Positions 44,010 through 53,940 of a DNA stretch of 64,000 bases are shown here, piece by piece. How positions within the stretch are numbered: position 1 is the first letter of the stretch; each line of letters opens with the position of its first letter. The position numbers were made by a program, and so were the translations under genes. The stretch spans positions 270,328 to 334,327 of the forward strand of contig NZ_JAGSHT010000005.1 of assembly GCF_019947135.1 (NCBI RefSeq). The letters are read 5' to 3'. The DNA comes from Occultella gossypii (GTDB lineage Bacteria; Actinomycetota; Actinomycetes; Actinomycetales; Beutenbergiaceae). The notes beneath the pieces were generated by a model. It saw nothing but the letters and a program-made list of their open reading frames with translations, ran no database searches and was not told the origin of the DNA.

Positions 44010-44596
44010 GCGGCGCCGAGATCACCCTGGTCGTCATCGCCGCTGTGGCGCTGGCCGGATTCCTGCTCTGGCGGATCGCCCAGCGGCTCGACCGGCTGCA
44101 CCAGCGCGAGCTCTCCTCGCGCGCCACCCTGGACGCCCAGCTGGTACGACGCGCCGAGGCCGCCGCCGCCCTGGCCGAGTCGGGAATCCTCGACGCAGCC
44201 AGCGCCCTGATCGTCGGTGACGCCGCGTGGCGTGCCGCCGTGGAGGCGCGGCGCCTCGTCGGCGACGACACCGGCGATCCCGCCAGCACCGACGACGCCC
44301 GCGGCCAGGCCGAGAGCGAACTGACCCAGGCTCTGCGCGCCGCCCTCGGTGGCGCGCAGGACCAGGCGCACCTCGCCGCGGAGCCCGGCGGCGAGGAGCT
44401 GCTCGAGCGGCTCGCCCAGGCGAACTACCGGGTCCAGCTGGCCCGCCGGTTCCACAACGATGCCGTGGTCCAGATCATCGGTATGCGGGACACCACGCTG
44501 GTGCGGACGTTCCATCTGGCCGGCCGGGCGAAACTGCCCCAGACCTTCGAGATGGACGACGCGCTCACCGTCCAGGTGGGCAGCGCCAGGCCCTAA
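44006..44596 (+). CDS. LemA-like membrane protein
   Basis: 196 residues. One N-terminal membrane helix (about 6-24), then a long helical cytoplasmic region with LemA-like features: RLAQANYRVQLARRFHNDAVVQIIGMRDTTLV. Function of such proteins is unclear. In mycobacteria the corresponding slot holds a Nudix-domain protein; no Nudix box is present here. ATGA overlap with pimA indicates co-translation with the PIM genes. Confidence 0.75.
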   Translation: MSGAEITLVVIAAVALAGFLLWRIAQRLDRLHQRELSSRATLDAQLVRRAEAAAALAESGILDAASALIVGDAAWRAAVEARRLVGDDTGDPASTDDARGQAESELTQALRAALGGAQDQAHLAAEPGGEELLERLAQANYRVQLARRFHNDAVVQIIGMRDTTLVRTFHLAGRAKLPQTFEMDDALTVQVGSARP

Positions 44597-44606
44597 GGTT
44601 GGGGCC

Positions 44607-45902
44607 ATGTCGAACCAGTACGGCTACCCGAGTGGCCCGAGCGGGACCGGCCCGCCGGCCCAGCAGCCGCAACGGCAGGCCTACCCGACGGCGTACCGTC
44701 CGGGCGGGTTCGCGCCGTCGCCGGCGGACTGGGGCACCATGAACGCCGCGGTGGCGCCGCCGCCGAACACGACCGGCCCGATCGAGCAGGTCTGGGCGCC
44801 GGGTCAGCGGCGCAGCAACCGGCACCTGTTCAACGTGATCGGATACGCCCTCGGGGCCGTGACGCTGGTCATCGCCCTCATCATCATCATGTACCAGACC
44901 GGCGTCGGGAAGACCACGGCGGCGTTCTTCCTTGCGCTCATCCCGCTCACGATCGTGCTGCTCGGGGTGCGCTGGCTGGACCGGTGGGAGCCGGAGCCGA
45001 AGGGGATGCTGGTCCTCGCGCTGCTCTGGGGCGCCGGGGTGTCGGTGCTCAGCGCGCTGCTCATCAACACCGCGATCATCCAGTGGATCTACGAACAGAC
45101 CCTCGACCCGCAGGGGGCCAACACCCTCGGCGCGGTGGTGGTCGCCCCGGTGGTCGAGGAACTGGTCAAGGGCATCGGTGTGCTGCTGATCTTCCTGTTC
45201 CGGCGGCAGCACTTCGACGGACCGGTCGACGGCGTCGTGTACGCCGCGACCGTGGCTGCCGGGTTCGCGTTCACCGAGAACATCCTGTACTTCTCCCAGA
45301 ACGCGGACGCGGTCTGGACAGTCTTCGTGCTCCGCGGCATCTTCTCGCCGTTCGCGCACGCCCTGTTCACCTCCTGCGTGGGTATCGCACTCGGGATGGC
45401 GGCCCGCTCGAGCCGGGCCAGCGTCGTCGTGTTCGCGTTCCCGGTGGGTCTCGTCGGCGCGATGGGCCTGCACGCCCTCTGGAACGGCAGCGCCAGCCTC
45501 GGCAACAACTTCGTGCTGCTCTACCTGGTGATCCAGGTGCCGCTGTTCATCGCCACCGTCGTGCTGCTGGCCTGGCTGCGAAGACAGGAGGCCGACGTCA
45601 TCCGGGCCCGGCTCTCCGAGTACGCCCAGGCGGGGTGGTTCGCGCCGCACGAGGTCGAGATGCTCTCCTCGCTGCGGATGCGCGGGCAGGCCAGGAGCTG
45701 GGCGGACGGGTACGGCGAGCGGGCCAAGGAGGCGATGCGCTCGTTCCAGCGCGACGCGACCTCGCTGGCGTACCTGCGCCAGCGCGTCCTCACCGGACGC
45801 GCGGACCTGCGTGCCTCGCAGAGTGAGCACGAGCTGCTCAACATGGTCCAGCGCGACCGGCACGTGTTCACCACCAACGCCCGCGGCGTCGGTCCCGCCT
45901 GA
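44607..45902 (+). CDS. PrsW-family intramembrane metalloprotease
   Basis: 431 residues. A Pro/Gln/Gly-rich 75-residue N-terminus precedes about eight helices. Conserved PrsW elements: VVEELVKG (two Glu), [17 protein letters not shown] and GLHALWN supplying His and Glu ligands. The last 100 residues are soluble and helical. These enzymes can cleave anti-sigma factors, but no anti-sigma gene is nearby. It lies 10 bases after the LemA-like gene and may share its transcript. Confidence 0.87.
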   Translation: MSNQYGYPSGPSGTGPPAQQPQRQAYPTAYRPGGFAPSPADWGTMNAAVAPPPNTTGPIEQVWAPGQRRSNRHLFNVIGYALGAVTLVIALIIIMYQTGVGKTTAAFFLALIPLTIVLLGVRWLDRWEPEPKGMLVLALLWGAGVSVLSALLINTAIIQWIYEQTLDPQGANTLGAVVVAPVVEELVKGIGVLLIFLFRRQHFDGPVDGVVYAATVAAGFAFTENILYFSQNADAVWTVFVLRGIFSPFAHALFTSCVGIALGMAARSSRASVVVFAFPVGLVGAMGLHALWNGSASLGNNFVLLYLVIQVPLFIATVVLLAWLRRQEADVIRARLSEYAQAGWFAPHEVEMLSSLRMRGQARSWADGYGERAKEAMRSFQRDATSLAYLRQRVLTGRADLRASQSEHELLNMVQRDRHVFTTNARGVGPA

Positions 45903-45916
45903 GCCGGTCCGCGGAC

Positions 45917-45922
45917 TAAACT
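45917..45922 (+). promoter_or_regulatory. Probable -10 box of pdxS
   Basis: TAAACT about 42 bases before GTG 45964; no clear -35 box. It marks the start of the pdxS-Nudix-pdxT transcription unit. Confidence 0.45.
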
Positions 45923-45963
45923 GGTGGCTCACGCCCCCGCCCAACCTTCGATCAGAGGTCACC

Positions 45964-46902
45964 GTGTCCGAGCAGTCCCAGTCAGCGCAGTCCGAGCCCA
46001 CCGAGCCCACCGGCGCGGCCCCAGAGGTCGGCACCGCCCGCGTGAAGCGCGGCATGGCGGAGATGCTCAAGGGCGGCGTCATCATGGACGTGGTGACCGC
46101 CGACCAGGCGAAGATCGCCGAGGACGCCGGCGCGGTCGCCGTGATGGCCCTCGAGCGGGTCCCGGCGGACATCCGCGCCCAGGGCGGCGTGTCCCGGATG
46201 AGCGACCCGGACATGATCGACTCGATCATCGAGACCGTGTCCATCCCGGTGATGGCCAAGGCCCGGATCGGCCACTTCGTCGAGGCGCAGGTGCTGCAGA
46301 GCCTCGGCGTGGACTACATCGACGAGTCCGAGGTGCTCACCCCGGCGGACTACTCCCACCACATCGACAAGTGGCAGTTCACCGTCCCGTTCGTGTGCGG
46401 CGCCACCAACCTCGGCGAGGCGCTGCGCCGAATCACCGAGGGCGCGGCGATGATCCGCTCCAAGGGTGAGGCCGGCACCGGCGACGTCTCCAACGCGACC
46501 ACCCACATGCGCACCATCCGCGACGAGATCCGCCGCCTGACCTCGCTGCCCGAGGACGAGCTGTACCTGGCCGCGAAGGAGCTGCAGGCGCCGTACGAGC
46601 TCGTCAAGGAGGTCGCCACGAACGGCAAGCTGCCCGTCGTGGTGTTCACCGCCGGCGGCATCGCCACCCCCGCGGACGCCGCGATGATGATGCAGCTCGG
46701 CGCCGAGGGCGTGTTCGTCGGCTCCGGCATCTTCAAGTCCGGCAACCCCGAGCAGCGCGCCGCGGCCATCGTCAAGGCCACCACGTTCTACGACGACCCC
46801 GACGTCATTGCGAAGGTCTCCCGCGGGCTGGGCGAGGCGATGGTGGGTATCAACGTCGACGACATCCCGGTGCCGCACCGCCTTGCCGAGCGCGGTTGGT
46901 GA
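45964..46902 (+). CDS. pdxS: Pyridoxal 5'-phosphate synthase subunit PdxS
   Basis: 312 residues. Makes PLP from ribulose/ribose-5-phosphate, glyceraldehyde-3-phosphate and ammonia delivered by PdxT. Signature segments: [55 protein letters not shown] is the (beta/alpha)8 start with the reactive Lys; later [17 protein letters not shown] ~24-residue Ser/Glu/Pro-rich N-terminal extension precedes the core. GTG 45964. Stop overlaps the Nudix start as GTGA. Confidence 0.96.
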   Translation: MSEQSQSAQSEPTEPTGAAPEVGTARVKRGMAEMLKGGVIMDVVTADQAKIAEDAGAVAVMALERVPADIRAQGGVSRMSDPDMIDSIIETVSIPVMAKARIGHFVEAQVLQSLGVDYIDESEVLTPADYSHHIDKWQFTVPFVCGATNLGEALRRITEGAAMIRSKGEAGTGDVSNATTHMRTIRDEIRRLTSLPEDELYLAAKELQAPYELVKEVATNGKLPVVVFTAGGIATPADAAMMMQLGAEGVFVGSGIFKSGNPEQRAAAIVKATTFYDDPDVIAKVSRGLGEAMVGINVDDIPVPHRLAERGW

Positions 46903-47429
46903 ACGACCTCGGCCCGGAGTGGCGTGTCGGCCCTGACGGCCGGTACTTCCGCAAGGCGGCCCGCGTGCTCCTGCTGGACCACGCGGACCGGCTGCTGCTC
47001 GTGCGCGGTCACGACGTCGACCAGCCCGAGCGGTCCTGGTGGTTCACCGTCGGCGGCGGGATCGACGCGGGGGAGACCTCCCGCGAGGCGGCCGTCCGTG
47101 AGGTCGTCGAGGAGACCGGGCTGAGCGTGGACCCCGAGGCCCTGGTCGGCCCGGTGCTGACGCGCTCGGCGATCTTCGACTTCTTCGCGCGGGACGTCCG
47201 GCAGGACGAGGAGTTCTTCGTGGCCCGGATCTCCTCGCCCGGGGAACTGAGCGAGGCGGGCTGGACCGAGATCGAGCGGGACTTCGTCGACGAGATGCGG
47301 TGGTGGGACCTGGACGCCCTGGCGGAGGTCACCGTGGAGGTCTTCCCGGCTGAACTTGTCGAGGTGACCCGCTCGCTGCTCGACGGGTGGGACGGGACCG
47401 TCCGGCACCTGGGCGAGGTGTCCGAGTGA
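46899..47429 (+). CDS. Nudix hydrolase embedded between pdxS and pdxT
   Basis: 176 residues. Complete Nudix box [24 protein letters not shown] near residue 50; the following segment ([20 protein letters not shown]) is typical of small ADP-ribose or nucleotide diphosphate hydrolases. Substrate unknown. It overlaps pdxS and pdxT by 4 bases each (GTGA both), so it is translationally locked into the PLP operon. A house-cleaning role towards a PLP-pathway phosphate is possible but unproven. Confidence 0.9.
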   Translation: MNDLGPEWRVGPDGRYFRKAARVLLLDHADRLLLVRGHDVDQPERSWWFTVGGGIDAGETSREAAVREVVEETGLSVDPEALVGPVLTRSAIFDFFARDVRQDEEFFVARISSPGELSEAGWTEIERDFVDEMRWWDLDALAEVTVEVFPAELVEVTRSLLDGWDGTVRHLGEVSE

Positions 47430-48076
47430 GCGGCCCCCTGATCGGTGTCCTGGCGCTGCAGGGGGACGTCCGAGAGCACACCCACGCCCTCCGGGCGAGC
47501 GGCGCCGAGGTGGTGCCGGTGCGCCGGCTGAGTGAGCTCGCCGCCGTCGAGGGCCTGGTCATCCCCGGCGGGGAGTCGACCACCATGGACCGGCTCCTGA
47601 AGGTCTTCGAACTGTACGAGCCGTTGCGCGCGCGGATCGCCGACGGGCTGCCGGTGTACGGCTCCTGCGCCGGGATGATCCTGCTCGCCGACAGGATCCT
47701 GGACGGCGCCGGTGGGCAGGCCACGGTCGGCGGCCTCGACATGACGGTGCGGCGGAACGCGTTCGGCCGGCAGGTCGATTCCTTCGAGGAGGACCTGGAC
47801 GCACCGCTGCTCGGGGCCGGGGAAGGAGACGCGCCGTTGCACGCCATCTTCATCCGGGCGCCGTGGGTCGAGGAGGTCGGCCCGGGCGTCGAGGTCCTGG
47901 CCACGGTGAGGTCGGGGCCCGCGGCGGGTAGGATCGTCGCCGTACGCCAGGGGGTGCTGATGGCCACGGCCTTCCACCCGGAGATCGGATCGGACCATCG
48001 AGTCCACCGGGCCTTCGTCGACCTGGTGCTCGCGAACCGCCGACGCGAGGAGTCTGCCGCGGCGGCGGACCTGTAA
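47426..48076 (+). CDS. pdxT: PLP synthase glutaminase subunit PdxT
   Basis: 216 residues, class I glutamine amidotransferase supplying ammonia to Pdx[14 protein letters not shown] at the start, IPGGESTTM, nucleophile Cys in YGSCAGM, and His/Glu in [12 protein letters not shown] start overlaps the Nudix stop. It completes the PdxST synthase and precedes yebC by 30 bases. Confidence 0.96.
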   Translation: MSGPLIGVLALQGDVREHTHALRASGAEVVPVRRLSELAAVEGLVIPGGESTTMDRLLKVFELYEPLRARIADGLPVYGSCAGMILLADRILDGAGGQATVGGLDMTVRRNAFGRQVDSFEEDLDAPLLGAGEGDAPLHAIFIRAPWVEEVGPGVEVLATVRSGPAAGRIVAVRQGVLMATAFHPEIGSDHRVHRAFVDLVLANRRREESAAAADL

Positions 48077-48106
48077 GCAGCACGGGTAAGAGAAGAGGGT
48101 AGGGAC

Positions 48107-48865
48107 ATGTCCGGTCACTCAAAGTGGGCGACGACCAAGCACAAGAAGGCCGCGATCGACGCCAAGCGGGGCCAGCTGTTCGCGAAGCTCGTCAAGAACG
48201 TCGAGGTCGCTGCGCGCACCGGCGGCGGGGACCCCGCGGGCAACCCGACCCTCTTCGACGCCATCCAGAAGGCGAAGAAGTCCTCGGTCCCGAACGACAA
48301 CATCGACCGTGCGGTCAAGCGCGGCTCCGGCCTCGAGGCCGGCGGCGCGGACTATCAGACCATCATGTACGAGGGCTACGGCCCCGGCGGTGTCGCGGTC
48401 CTGGTCGAGTGCCTGACCGACAACCGCAACCGCGCGGCCTCCGACGTGCGGGTCGCCTTCAGCCGCAACGGCGGCTCGCTCGCAGACCCGGGCAGCGTGT
48501 CCTACCTGTTCACCCGCAAGGGTGTGGTGCTCGTGCCCAAGTCCGGCGAGCTCGGCGAGGACGACGTCCTCGAGACCGTCCTGGACGCCGGCGCCGAGGA
48601 GGTCAACGACCTCGGTGAGGCGTTCGAGGTGATCAGCGAGGCCACCGACCTGGTGGCCGTCCGCACCGCCCTGCAGGGCGCCGAGATCGACTACGACTCC
48701 GCCGAGGCCCAGTTCGTACCGGCCACCCAGATCGAGGTGGACGCCGACGGTGCGCGCAAGGTGCTGCGACTGATCGACGCCCTCGAGGAGAGCGACGACG
48801 TGCAGAACGTGTTCGCGAACTTCGATGCCTCCGACGAGGTCATGGCCGAGCTCGAGAACGACTGA
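48107..48865 (+). CDS. yebC: YebC/PmpR-family protein
   Basis: 252 residues, typical length. [27 protein letters not shown] is the family's N-terminal signature; later [19 protein letters not shown]. Known members act as transcription regulators or as translation factors that relieve ribosome stalling at proline-rich stretches; which applies here is not decidable from sequence. AGGG upstream of the ATG. It sits between pdxT and ruvC, as in many actinobacteria. Confidence 0.95.
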   Translation: MSGHSKWATTKHKKAAIDAKRGQLFAKLVKNVEVAARTGGGDPAGNPTLFDAIQKAKKSSVPNDNIDRAVKRGSGLEAGGADYQTIMYEGYGPGGVAVLVECLTDNRNRAASDVRVAFSRNGGSLADPGSVSYLFTRKGVVLVPKSGELGEDDVLETVLDAGAEEVNDLGEAFEVISEATDLVAVRTALQGAEIDYDSAEAQFVPATQIEVDADGARKVLRLIDALEESDDVQNVFANFDASDEVMAELEND

Positions 48866-48948
48866 CTCCGCCTCGGCGCGCTTCCATGGCCGGCGGGTAG
48901 TGCGTGGCGCTACCGCGCCATGTCCGACGGCGGTGCGAGAGTAGCGGG

Positions 48949-49569
48949 GTGAGCTTCCGCATCCTCGGGGTCGACCCGGGCCTGACCCGCTGCGGCCTCG
49001 GCCTCGTCGAGGCCGGTCGCGGTCGGAGCCTGCGACTGGTGGACGTCGGCGTGGCCCGGACCGGGGCCGACGAGGACCCGGCGCACCGGCTGCTGCACAT
49101 CGCGGACGAGCTGGAGGCGTGGATCCGCCGGCTCGAGCCGGATGCGGTCGCCGTGGAACGGGTGTTCGCCCAGCACAACGTCCGCACCGTGACCGGGACC
49201 GCCCAGGTGGCCGGTCTCGCCATGGTCGCGGCCACCCGCGCCGGGGTGCCGGTTGCGCTGCACACCCCGAGCGAGGTGAAGGCCGCCGTCACCGGCAACG
49301 GCCGGGCGGACAAGGCGCAGGTGCAGGAGATGGTGCGCCGCATCCTCGGTCTCGAGCAGCGGCCGCAACCGGCCGACGCGGCGGACGCCCTCGCCCTGGC
49401 GATCACGCACGCCTGGCGAGCCCACGCCGTCGGGCAGGTTCACGGAGGCGATGATGCCCGCGCCGGCCGGCAGACGTCCGCCCAACAGGCGTGGGCCCGC
49501 GCGGAGGCCGCCGCACGCTCCGGGGGCAGGGCGCAGCGGGTCACCGCCCGACCGGCGGGTCGTGGGTAG
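48949..49569 (+). CDS. ruvC: Holliday junction resolvase RuvC
   Basis: 206 residues. Catalytic acids: Asp in [10 protein letters not shown], Glu in DAVAVERVF, and Asp residues in [12 protein letters not shown]. Cuts Holliday junctions at RuvAB-branch-migrated crossovers. The C-terminal ~40 residues are an Ala/Arg-rich tail beyond the usual end. GTG 48949 opens directly on the RNase-H-like fold. Confidence 0.96.
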   Translation: MSFRILGVDPGLTRCGLGLVEAGRGRSLRLVDVGVARTGADEDPAHRLLHIADELEAWIRRLEPDAVAVERVFAQHNVRTVTGTAQVAGLAMVAATRAGVPVALHTPSEVKAAVTGNGRADKAQVQEMVRRILGLEQRPQPADAADALALAITHAWRAHAVGQVHGGDDARAGRQTSAQQAWARAEAAARSGGRAQRVTARPAGRG

Positions 49570-49587
49570 GCGCACGCCGCGCTCGGA

Positions 49588-49593
49588 TACGCT
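49588..49593 (+). promoter_or_regulatory. Possible -10 box of ruvA
   Basis: TACGCT, placing the start near 49600 so that the SOS box at 49601-49616 would cover positions +1 to +16. Confidence 0.35.
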
Positions 49594-49600
49594 GTGATGG

Positions 49601-49616
49601 TCGTACGGATGTTCGT
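49601..49616. promoter_or_regulatory. LexA (SOS) box before ruvA
   Basis: TCGTACGGATGTTCGT matches the actinobacterial SOS consensus TCGAACNNNNGTTCGA at 10 of 12 fixed positions. Its place 21 bases before ruvA implies DNA-damage control of ruvAB apart from ruvC. Confidence 0.7.
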
Positions 49617-49637
49617 TCTAGCTGGAGGTCGTAGTCG

Positions 49638-50243
49638 GTGATCGCGTCGGTGCGAGGTCGTGTCGAGCACGTCGGGCTGGATGCGGCGGTCCTGGAGGCC
49701 GGGGGACTGGGGTACCGGATCCACGCGACCCCGGGCACGCTCGCGACGCTGCGCGACGGTGCCGAGGTCAAGCTCGCCACCACACTCGTGGTCCGTGAGG
49801 ACTCGATGACACTGTTCGGCTTCGCCGACGACGAGGAACGGGACATCTTCGAGCTCCTGCAGACCGTGAGCGGCGTCGGCCCCCGGCTGGCCCTGGCGAT
49901 GCTCGCGGTACACACGCCGAACGGGCTGCGCCGTGCGGTCGCCGGTGAGGACTTCAAAGCGCTGACCCGGGTGCCCGGGATCGGGGACAAGGGTGCCCGG
50001 CGGATCGTCCTGGAGCTCGGCGACCGGCTCGGTCCCGCGATCGAGGAGGGTGCCCGCCCGGCGCCGACCCCGGCCGGGTCGCAGGCGGACGTGGTGGCTG
50101 CCCTGGTCGGTCTCGGCTGGGCGGCCAAGCAGGCCGAGGCGGCCGTGGACAGGGTGCTGGCCGAGGGGGAGCTGGACGCCTCGGACACCGGTGCGGTGTT
50201 GCGCGCTGCCCTGCAGCACCTCGGCGGGAGTACGCGTGGCTGA
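49638..50243 (+). CDS. ruvA: Holliday junction branch-migration protein RuvA
   Basis: 201 residues. Domain I ([33 protein letters not shown]), domain II helix-hairpin-helix pairs ([36 protein letters not shown]), a flexible linker, and the RuvB-binding domain III. GTG 49638 start with GGAGG 12-15 bases upstream. It overlaps ruvB by 8 bases. Confidence 0.96.
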   Translation: MIASVRGRVEHVGLDAAVLEAGGLGYRIHATPGTLATLRDGAEVKLATTLVVREDSMTLFGFADDEERDIFELLQTVSGVGPRLALAMLAVHTPNGLRRAVAGEDFKALTRVPGIGDKGARRIVLELGDRLGPAIEEGARPAPTPAGSQADVVAALVGLGWAAKQAEAAVDRVLAEGELDASDTGAVLRAALQHLGGSTRG

Positions 50244-51282
50244 GCACCCTGAGCAGGACCAGCTCGGCGAGCACCTGCTGGCTGCGGAGGCGGACGAACT
50301 CGACCGCGCGGCCGAGGCGGCCCTGCGCCCGCGGCGGCTCGCGGAGTTCATCGGTCAGCCAGTGGTCCGTGACCAGCTCTCGCTCGTGCTCGACGCTGCC
50401 AACGCTCGCGGCCGCACCCCGGACCACGTCCTGCTGGCCGGGCCGCCGGGGCTCGGCAAGACGACGCTCGCGATGATCATCGCCGCCGAGGTCGATGGTG
50501 CCCTGCGGCTCACGTCCGGCCCGGCCGTCCAGCACGCCGGGGATCTCGCCGCAATCCTGTCCGCGCTCCAGGAGGGCGACGTCCTCTTCATCGATGAGAT
50601 CCACCGGCTGGCCCGGCCCGCCGAGGAAATGCTCTACCTGGCCATGGAGGACTTCCGGGTGGACGTGGTGGTGGGCAAAGGCCCGGGCGCCACGGCGATC
50701 CCGCTCTCCCTGCCCCGGTTCACCGTGGTCGGTGCGACGACCCGCTCGGGGCTGTTGCCCGCGCCGCTGCGGGACCGGTTCGGCTTCACCGCCCACATGG
50801 ACTTCTATTCGACGGCGGAACTCGAGTCGGTCCTACGGCGTTCGGCCCGGCTCCTGGGCGCCGAGCTCGACGAGTCCGCCGCCGCGGAGATCGCGAAGCG
50901 GTCGCGCGGCACGCCTCGGATCGCGAACCGGCTCCTGCGTCGGGTGCAGGACTGGGCCCAGGTGCGCGGCACCGGGGCGCTCGACCACGCGGCCGCGATG
51001 GCCGCGCTCAAGGTGTTCGAGGTGGACGAGCTGGGGCTGGACCGGCTGGACCGGTCCGTCATGCGAGCCCTGTGCGAGCGGTTCAACGGCGGCCCGGCCG
51101 GGCTGACCACGCTGGCGGTCGCCGTCGGTGAGGAGCCGGAGACCGTGGAGACCGTCGTCGAGCCGTTCCTGGTCCGCGAGGGCCTGGTGGCCCGCACTCC
51201 GCGGGGCCGGGTCGCGACGGCAGCGGCGTTCGCCCACCTCGGCCTCACACCCCCGAAGCAGTCCGGCATGCTCTGGGACTGA
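50236..51282 (+). CDS. ruvB: Holliday junction helicase motor RuvB
   Basis: 348 residues, AAA+ hexameric motor. Walker [12 protein letters not shown], Walker B LFIDEIHR, sensor 1 VGATTRSG, arginine finger region LRDRFGFT, C-terminal winged helix with [14 protein letters not shown] 50236 with GGGAG five bases upstream, inside the ruvA end. Confidence 0.97.
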   Translation: MAEHPEQDQLGEHLLAAEADELDRAAEAALRPRRLAEFIGQPVVRDQLSLVLDAANARGRTPDHVLLAGPPGLGKTTLAMIIAAEVDGALRLTSGPAVQHAGDLAAILSALQEGDVLFIDEIHRLARPAEEMLYLAMEDFRVDVVVGKGPGATAIPLSLPRFTVVGATTRSGLLPAPLRDRFGFTAHMDFYSTAELESVLRRSARLLGAELDESAAAEIAKRSRGTPRIANRLLRRVQDWAQVRGTGALDHAAAMAALKVFEVDELGLDRLDRSVMRALCERFNGGPAGLTTLAVAVGEEPETVETVVEPFLVREGLVARTPRGRVATAAAFAHLGLTPPKQSGMLWD

Positions 51283-51326
51283 CCGGGGACCACGCGATGC
51301 GGCCGGATTGGTGGCGGCGCATGGTT

Positions 51327-51355
51327 GGTGCCATCAGTCTTGTCGCCTAGAATCG
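51327..51355 (+). promoter_or_regulatory. Promoter of yajC-secD-secF
   Basis: TTGGTG (51327-51332), 17-base spacer, TAGAAT (51350-51355). Start is expected near 51362, with GGAG before the yajC ATG at 51388. Confidence 0.65.
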
Positions 51356-51387
51356 GGCGAACCCCCTCAATCTTGGAGTAATTCCTC

Positions 51388-51825
51388 ATGGATGGTCAGA
51401 GCCCGATCCTGCTTATTGTGCTCGGCGTTGCGATCGTCGGCCTGTTCTGGATGAACAGCCGCGCGAAGAAGCAGCAGCAGAAGAAGCTCTCGTTCCGGGA
51501 CTCGCTGGCGCCCGGGCAGGAGGTCCAGACCATCGGTGGTCTGGTGGGGACCGTCACGCACGTCGAGGGCGACCTGATCACGATCGCGACCACTCCCGGC
51601 ACCGAGCTGAGGTTCGTGCGCGCTGCCATCGCGAAGCTCGTCGAGCCGACGGAGGCCGATGATGAGTTCGACGACGAGGGCACCGAGGCTGACACAGAGG
51701 ACGAGACCGCCGCGTCCGAGCAGTCGGAAGGGACGCCGTCGGCCACGGCGGCCGGGGACCGACCGACCGGGTTCCTCTCCGACGACGACCTGAAGAAGCC
51801 CTACCGGGACGGCGAGAAGCCGTAA
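51388..51825 (+). CDS. yajC: Sec preprotein translocase accessory subunit YajC
   Basis: 145 residues. One N-terminal membrane helix (about 6-22), NSRAKKQQQKKL basic stop, then QEVQTIGGLVGTVTHVEGDLITI, the conserved soluble domain. The last 60 residues are acidic and Thr/Glu-rich, longer than in most YajC proteins. It precedes secD by 63 bases. Confidence 0.93.
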   Translation: MDGQSPILLIVLGVAIVGLFWMNSRAKKQQQKKLSFRDSLAPGQEVQTIGGLVGTVTHVEGDLITIATTPGTELRFVRAAIAKLVEPTEADDEFDDEGTEADTEDETAASEQSEGTPSATAAGDRPTGFLSDDDLKKPYRDGEKP

Positions 51826-51888
51826 CGCTCGTTCCACGTTCCGCCCATCTTGTGGCGCTGACGCGCGCCCACACGGAAGAAGACCTCG

Positions 51889-53940
51889 TTGGCAACACCT
51901 AAGAAGTCTGCGGTACGTCCGCTGCGCACGCTGACGTTCCTGGCGGTGCTCATCGCGATCGTCTTCGGCTCGGTCGCCGCCGGCACGAAGTGGTCCGACG
52001 CGACCTGGACGCCGAATCTCGCGCTCGACCTCGAGGGCGGGACGCAGCTGATCCTCACCCCGAAGACGGAGGACGGCGACCCCATTACCTCCGAGCAGGT
52101 GAGCGAGGCCATCCGGATCATCCGTCAGCGCGTCGACGCCTCCGGTGTGGCCGAGGCGGAGATCACCAGCCAGGGCGGGCAGAACATCGTCGTCGCGTTG
52201 CCCGGCACCCCGTCCGAGGAGACCCTCGACCTGGTCCGGCGGAGCGCACAGATGCGCTTCCGGCCGCTGCTGGTCGAGGCCGGCCCGGGGCAGATCGATC
52301 CCGCCCAGCTCGAGGCTGCGACCGACCCGGCCACGGACCCGACGGTGGTCGACCCGTCGGCCGATCCCACCGCGACCGACCCGGCGACGGACCCCGCCAC
52401 GGAGGAGACGACCGAGCCCGCCGCGGACGGCGTTGTCCGCGGGACGGTAGGGGCCGAGACCACACCGCCGAGCGACGACCCCACCACCGAGCAGCCCATC
52501 GAGGACGCCACGGAGGAACCGTCCGAGGAGCCCACCGAGGAGCCCACGGCCACCACCTACACGCCGGAGGAGATCGAGGCCGCGGCCATGGCAGCCTCCG
52601 ACGCCAACGGTGACGGTGTCCTCTCGAACGAGCCCGCCACCGAGCCGACCAGCGCGAGCGACCAGGCGTGGATCACCGAGCAACTCACCTACGACTTCTA
52701 CATGCTCGACTGCACCGACCCGGCGAACCTGGTCGGCGGCGGCGCTGACGACCCCGACCTGCCGCTCGTGTCCTGCGCCGATGACGGCACCGCCAAGTAC
52801 ATCCTCGGTCCGATGGAGCTCGCCGGCACCGAGATCTCCTCCGCCAGCTCCGGCCTCCAGGTCACCGAGTCCGGCACCGTCACCAACGACTACGTCGTCA
52901 GCATCCAGTTCACCAGCGCCGGCGGTGAGACCTTCGCCGCGGTCACCGAACGCCTCGCCTCGCCGGAACTGCAGGCGAACGGGACCAACCGGTTCGCGAT
53001 GGTGCTGGACGGGCTGGTGATCTCGGCGCCGAGCGTCACCGAGCAGATCCCGAGCGGTGAGGCGCAGATCAGCGGCAGCACGGCGAACCCGTTCACTCGG
53101 GACGAGGCCACCGCACTGGCGAACCAGCTCAACTTCGGTGCCCTGCCGATCACGTTCGAGGTGCAGAGCGAGGAGCAGATCTCCGCGACGCTCGGCACCG
53201 AGCAGCTCGAGCGCGGGCTCCTCGCCGGCCTCATCGGGCTGATCCTGGTGGTCGTCTACTCGCTGTTCCAGTACCGCGGTCTCGCCATCGTCACCGTGGC
53301 CAGCCTCGTCGTCGCAGGATCTCTCGTGTACGGGGTCATCGCACTGCTGTCCTGGGTCCAGGGCTACCGGCTGTCCCTGCCGGGCGTGGCCGGTCTGATC
53401 GTGGCCATCGGTATCACCGCGGACTCCTTCATCGTGTACTTCGAACGCATCCGGGACGAGGTCCGCGAGGGCAGACGCCTCGACGCCGCCGTCGAGGAGG
53501 GCTGGAAGCGGGCCAGACGGACCATCCTGGCATCCGACGCCGTGAACCTGCTCGCCGCCGTGGTGCTGTACTTCCTGGCCGTCGGCGGGGTCCGCGGGTT
53601 CGCGTTCACCCTCGGCCTCACCACCATCATCGACCTCGTGGTCGTGGTGCTGTTCACGCACCCGATGATGCAGCTGCTGACCCGCACGAAGTTCTTCGGA
53701 GAGGGACACCGGCTGTCCGGTCTCGACCCCGAGCACCTCGGCGCCTCCGTTTCCGCGTACAAGGGCCGGGGCCGGTTCCGTAGCCCCGAGGAGCGGCTCA
53801 CGATCGCCGAGCGCAGGCGACGTGACGCCGAGTCCGCGGCCTCCGCGGAGTCACCCGAACCCGCCGAGGACTCCCCGGACGACCCCGGCGGCGAATCCGA
53901 GAGCGTCACCTCCACTTCGGCCAAGGACGGTGAGAAGTGA
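51889..53940 (+). CDS. secD: Protein translocase subunit SecD with a Thr/Pro/Asp-rich insert
   Basis: 683 residues from TTG 51889 (GGAAGAAG upstream). Uses the proton gradient with SecF to complete protein export. N-terminal helix (13-31), the conserved LALDLEGGTQLIL, the P1 base, and six C-terminal helices including the D-x-x-V-like AGLIVAIGITADSFIVYFERIRDE. About residues 133-225 are a low-complexity extracytoplasmic insert of DPATDP/EEPTEEP type (52285-52563). The C-terminal 50 residues are Glu/Ser/Pro-rich. Confidence 0.95.
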   Translation: MATPKKSAVRPLRTLTFLAVLIAIVFGSVAAGTKWSDATWTPNLALDLEGGTQLILTPKTEDGDPITSEQVSEAIRIIRQRVDASGVAEAEITSQGGQNIVVALPGTPSEETLDLVRRSAQMRFRPLLVEAGPGQIDPAQLEAATDPATDPTVVDPSADPTATDPATDPATEETTEPAADGVVRGTVGAETTPPSDDPTTEQPIEDATEEPSEEPTEEPTATTYTPEEIEAAAMAASDANGDGVLSNEPATEPTSASDQAWITEQLTYDFYMLDCTDPANLVGGGADDPDLPLVSCADDGTAKYILGPMELAGTEISSASSGLQVTESGTVTNDYVVSIQFTSAGGETFAAVTERLASPELQANGTNRFAMVLDGLVISAPSVTEQIPSGEAQISGSTANPFTRDEATALANQLNFGALPITFEVQSEEQISATLGTEQLERGLLAGLIGLILVVVYSLFQYRGLAIVTVASLVVAGSLVYGVIALLSWVQGYRLSLPGVAGLIVAIGITADSFIVYFERIRDEVREGRRLDAAVEEGWKRARRTILASDAVNLLAAVVLYFLAVGGVRGFAFTLGLTTIIDLVVVVLFTHPMMQLLTRTKFFGEGHRLSGLDPEHLGASVSAYKGRGRFRSPEERLTIAERRRRDAESAASAESPEPAEDSPDDPGGESESVTSTSAKDGEK

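Noticed and set aside
51367..53736. 789-codon minus-strand open frame under yajC/secD
   Set aside because: secD motifs are clear on the plus strand; the antisense product is low-complexity and family-free.
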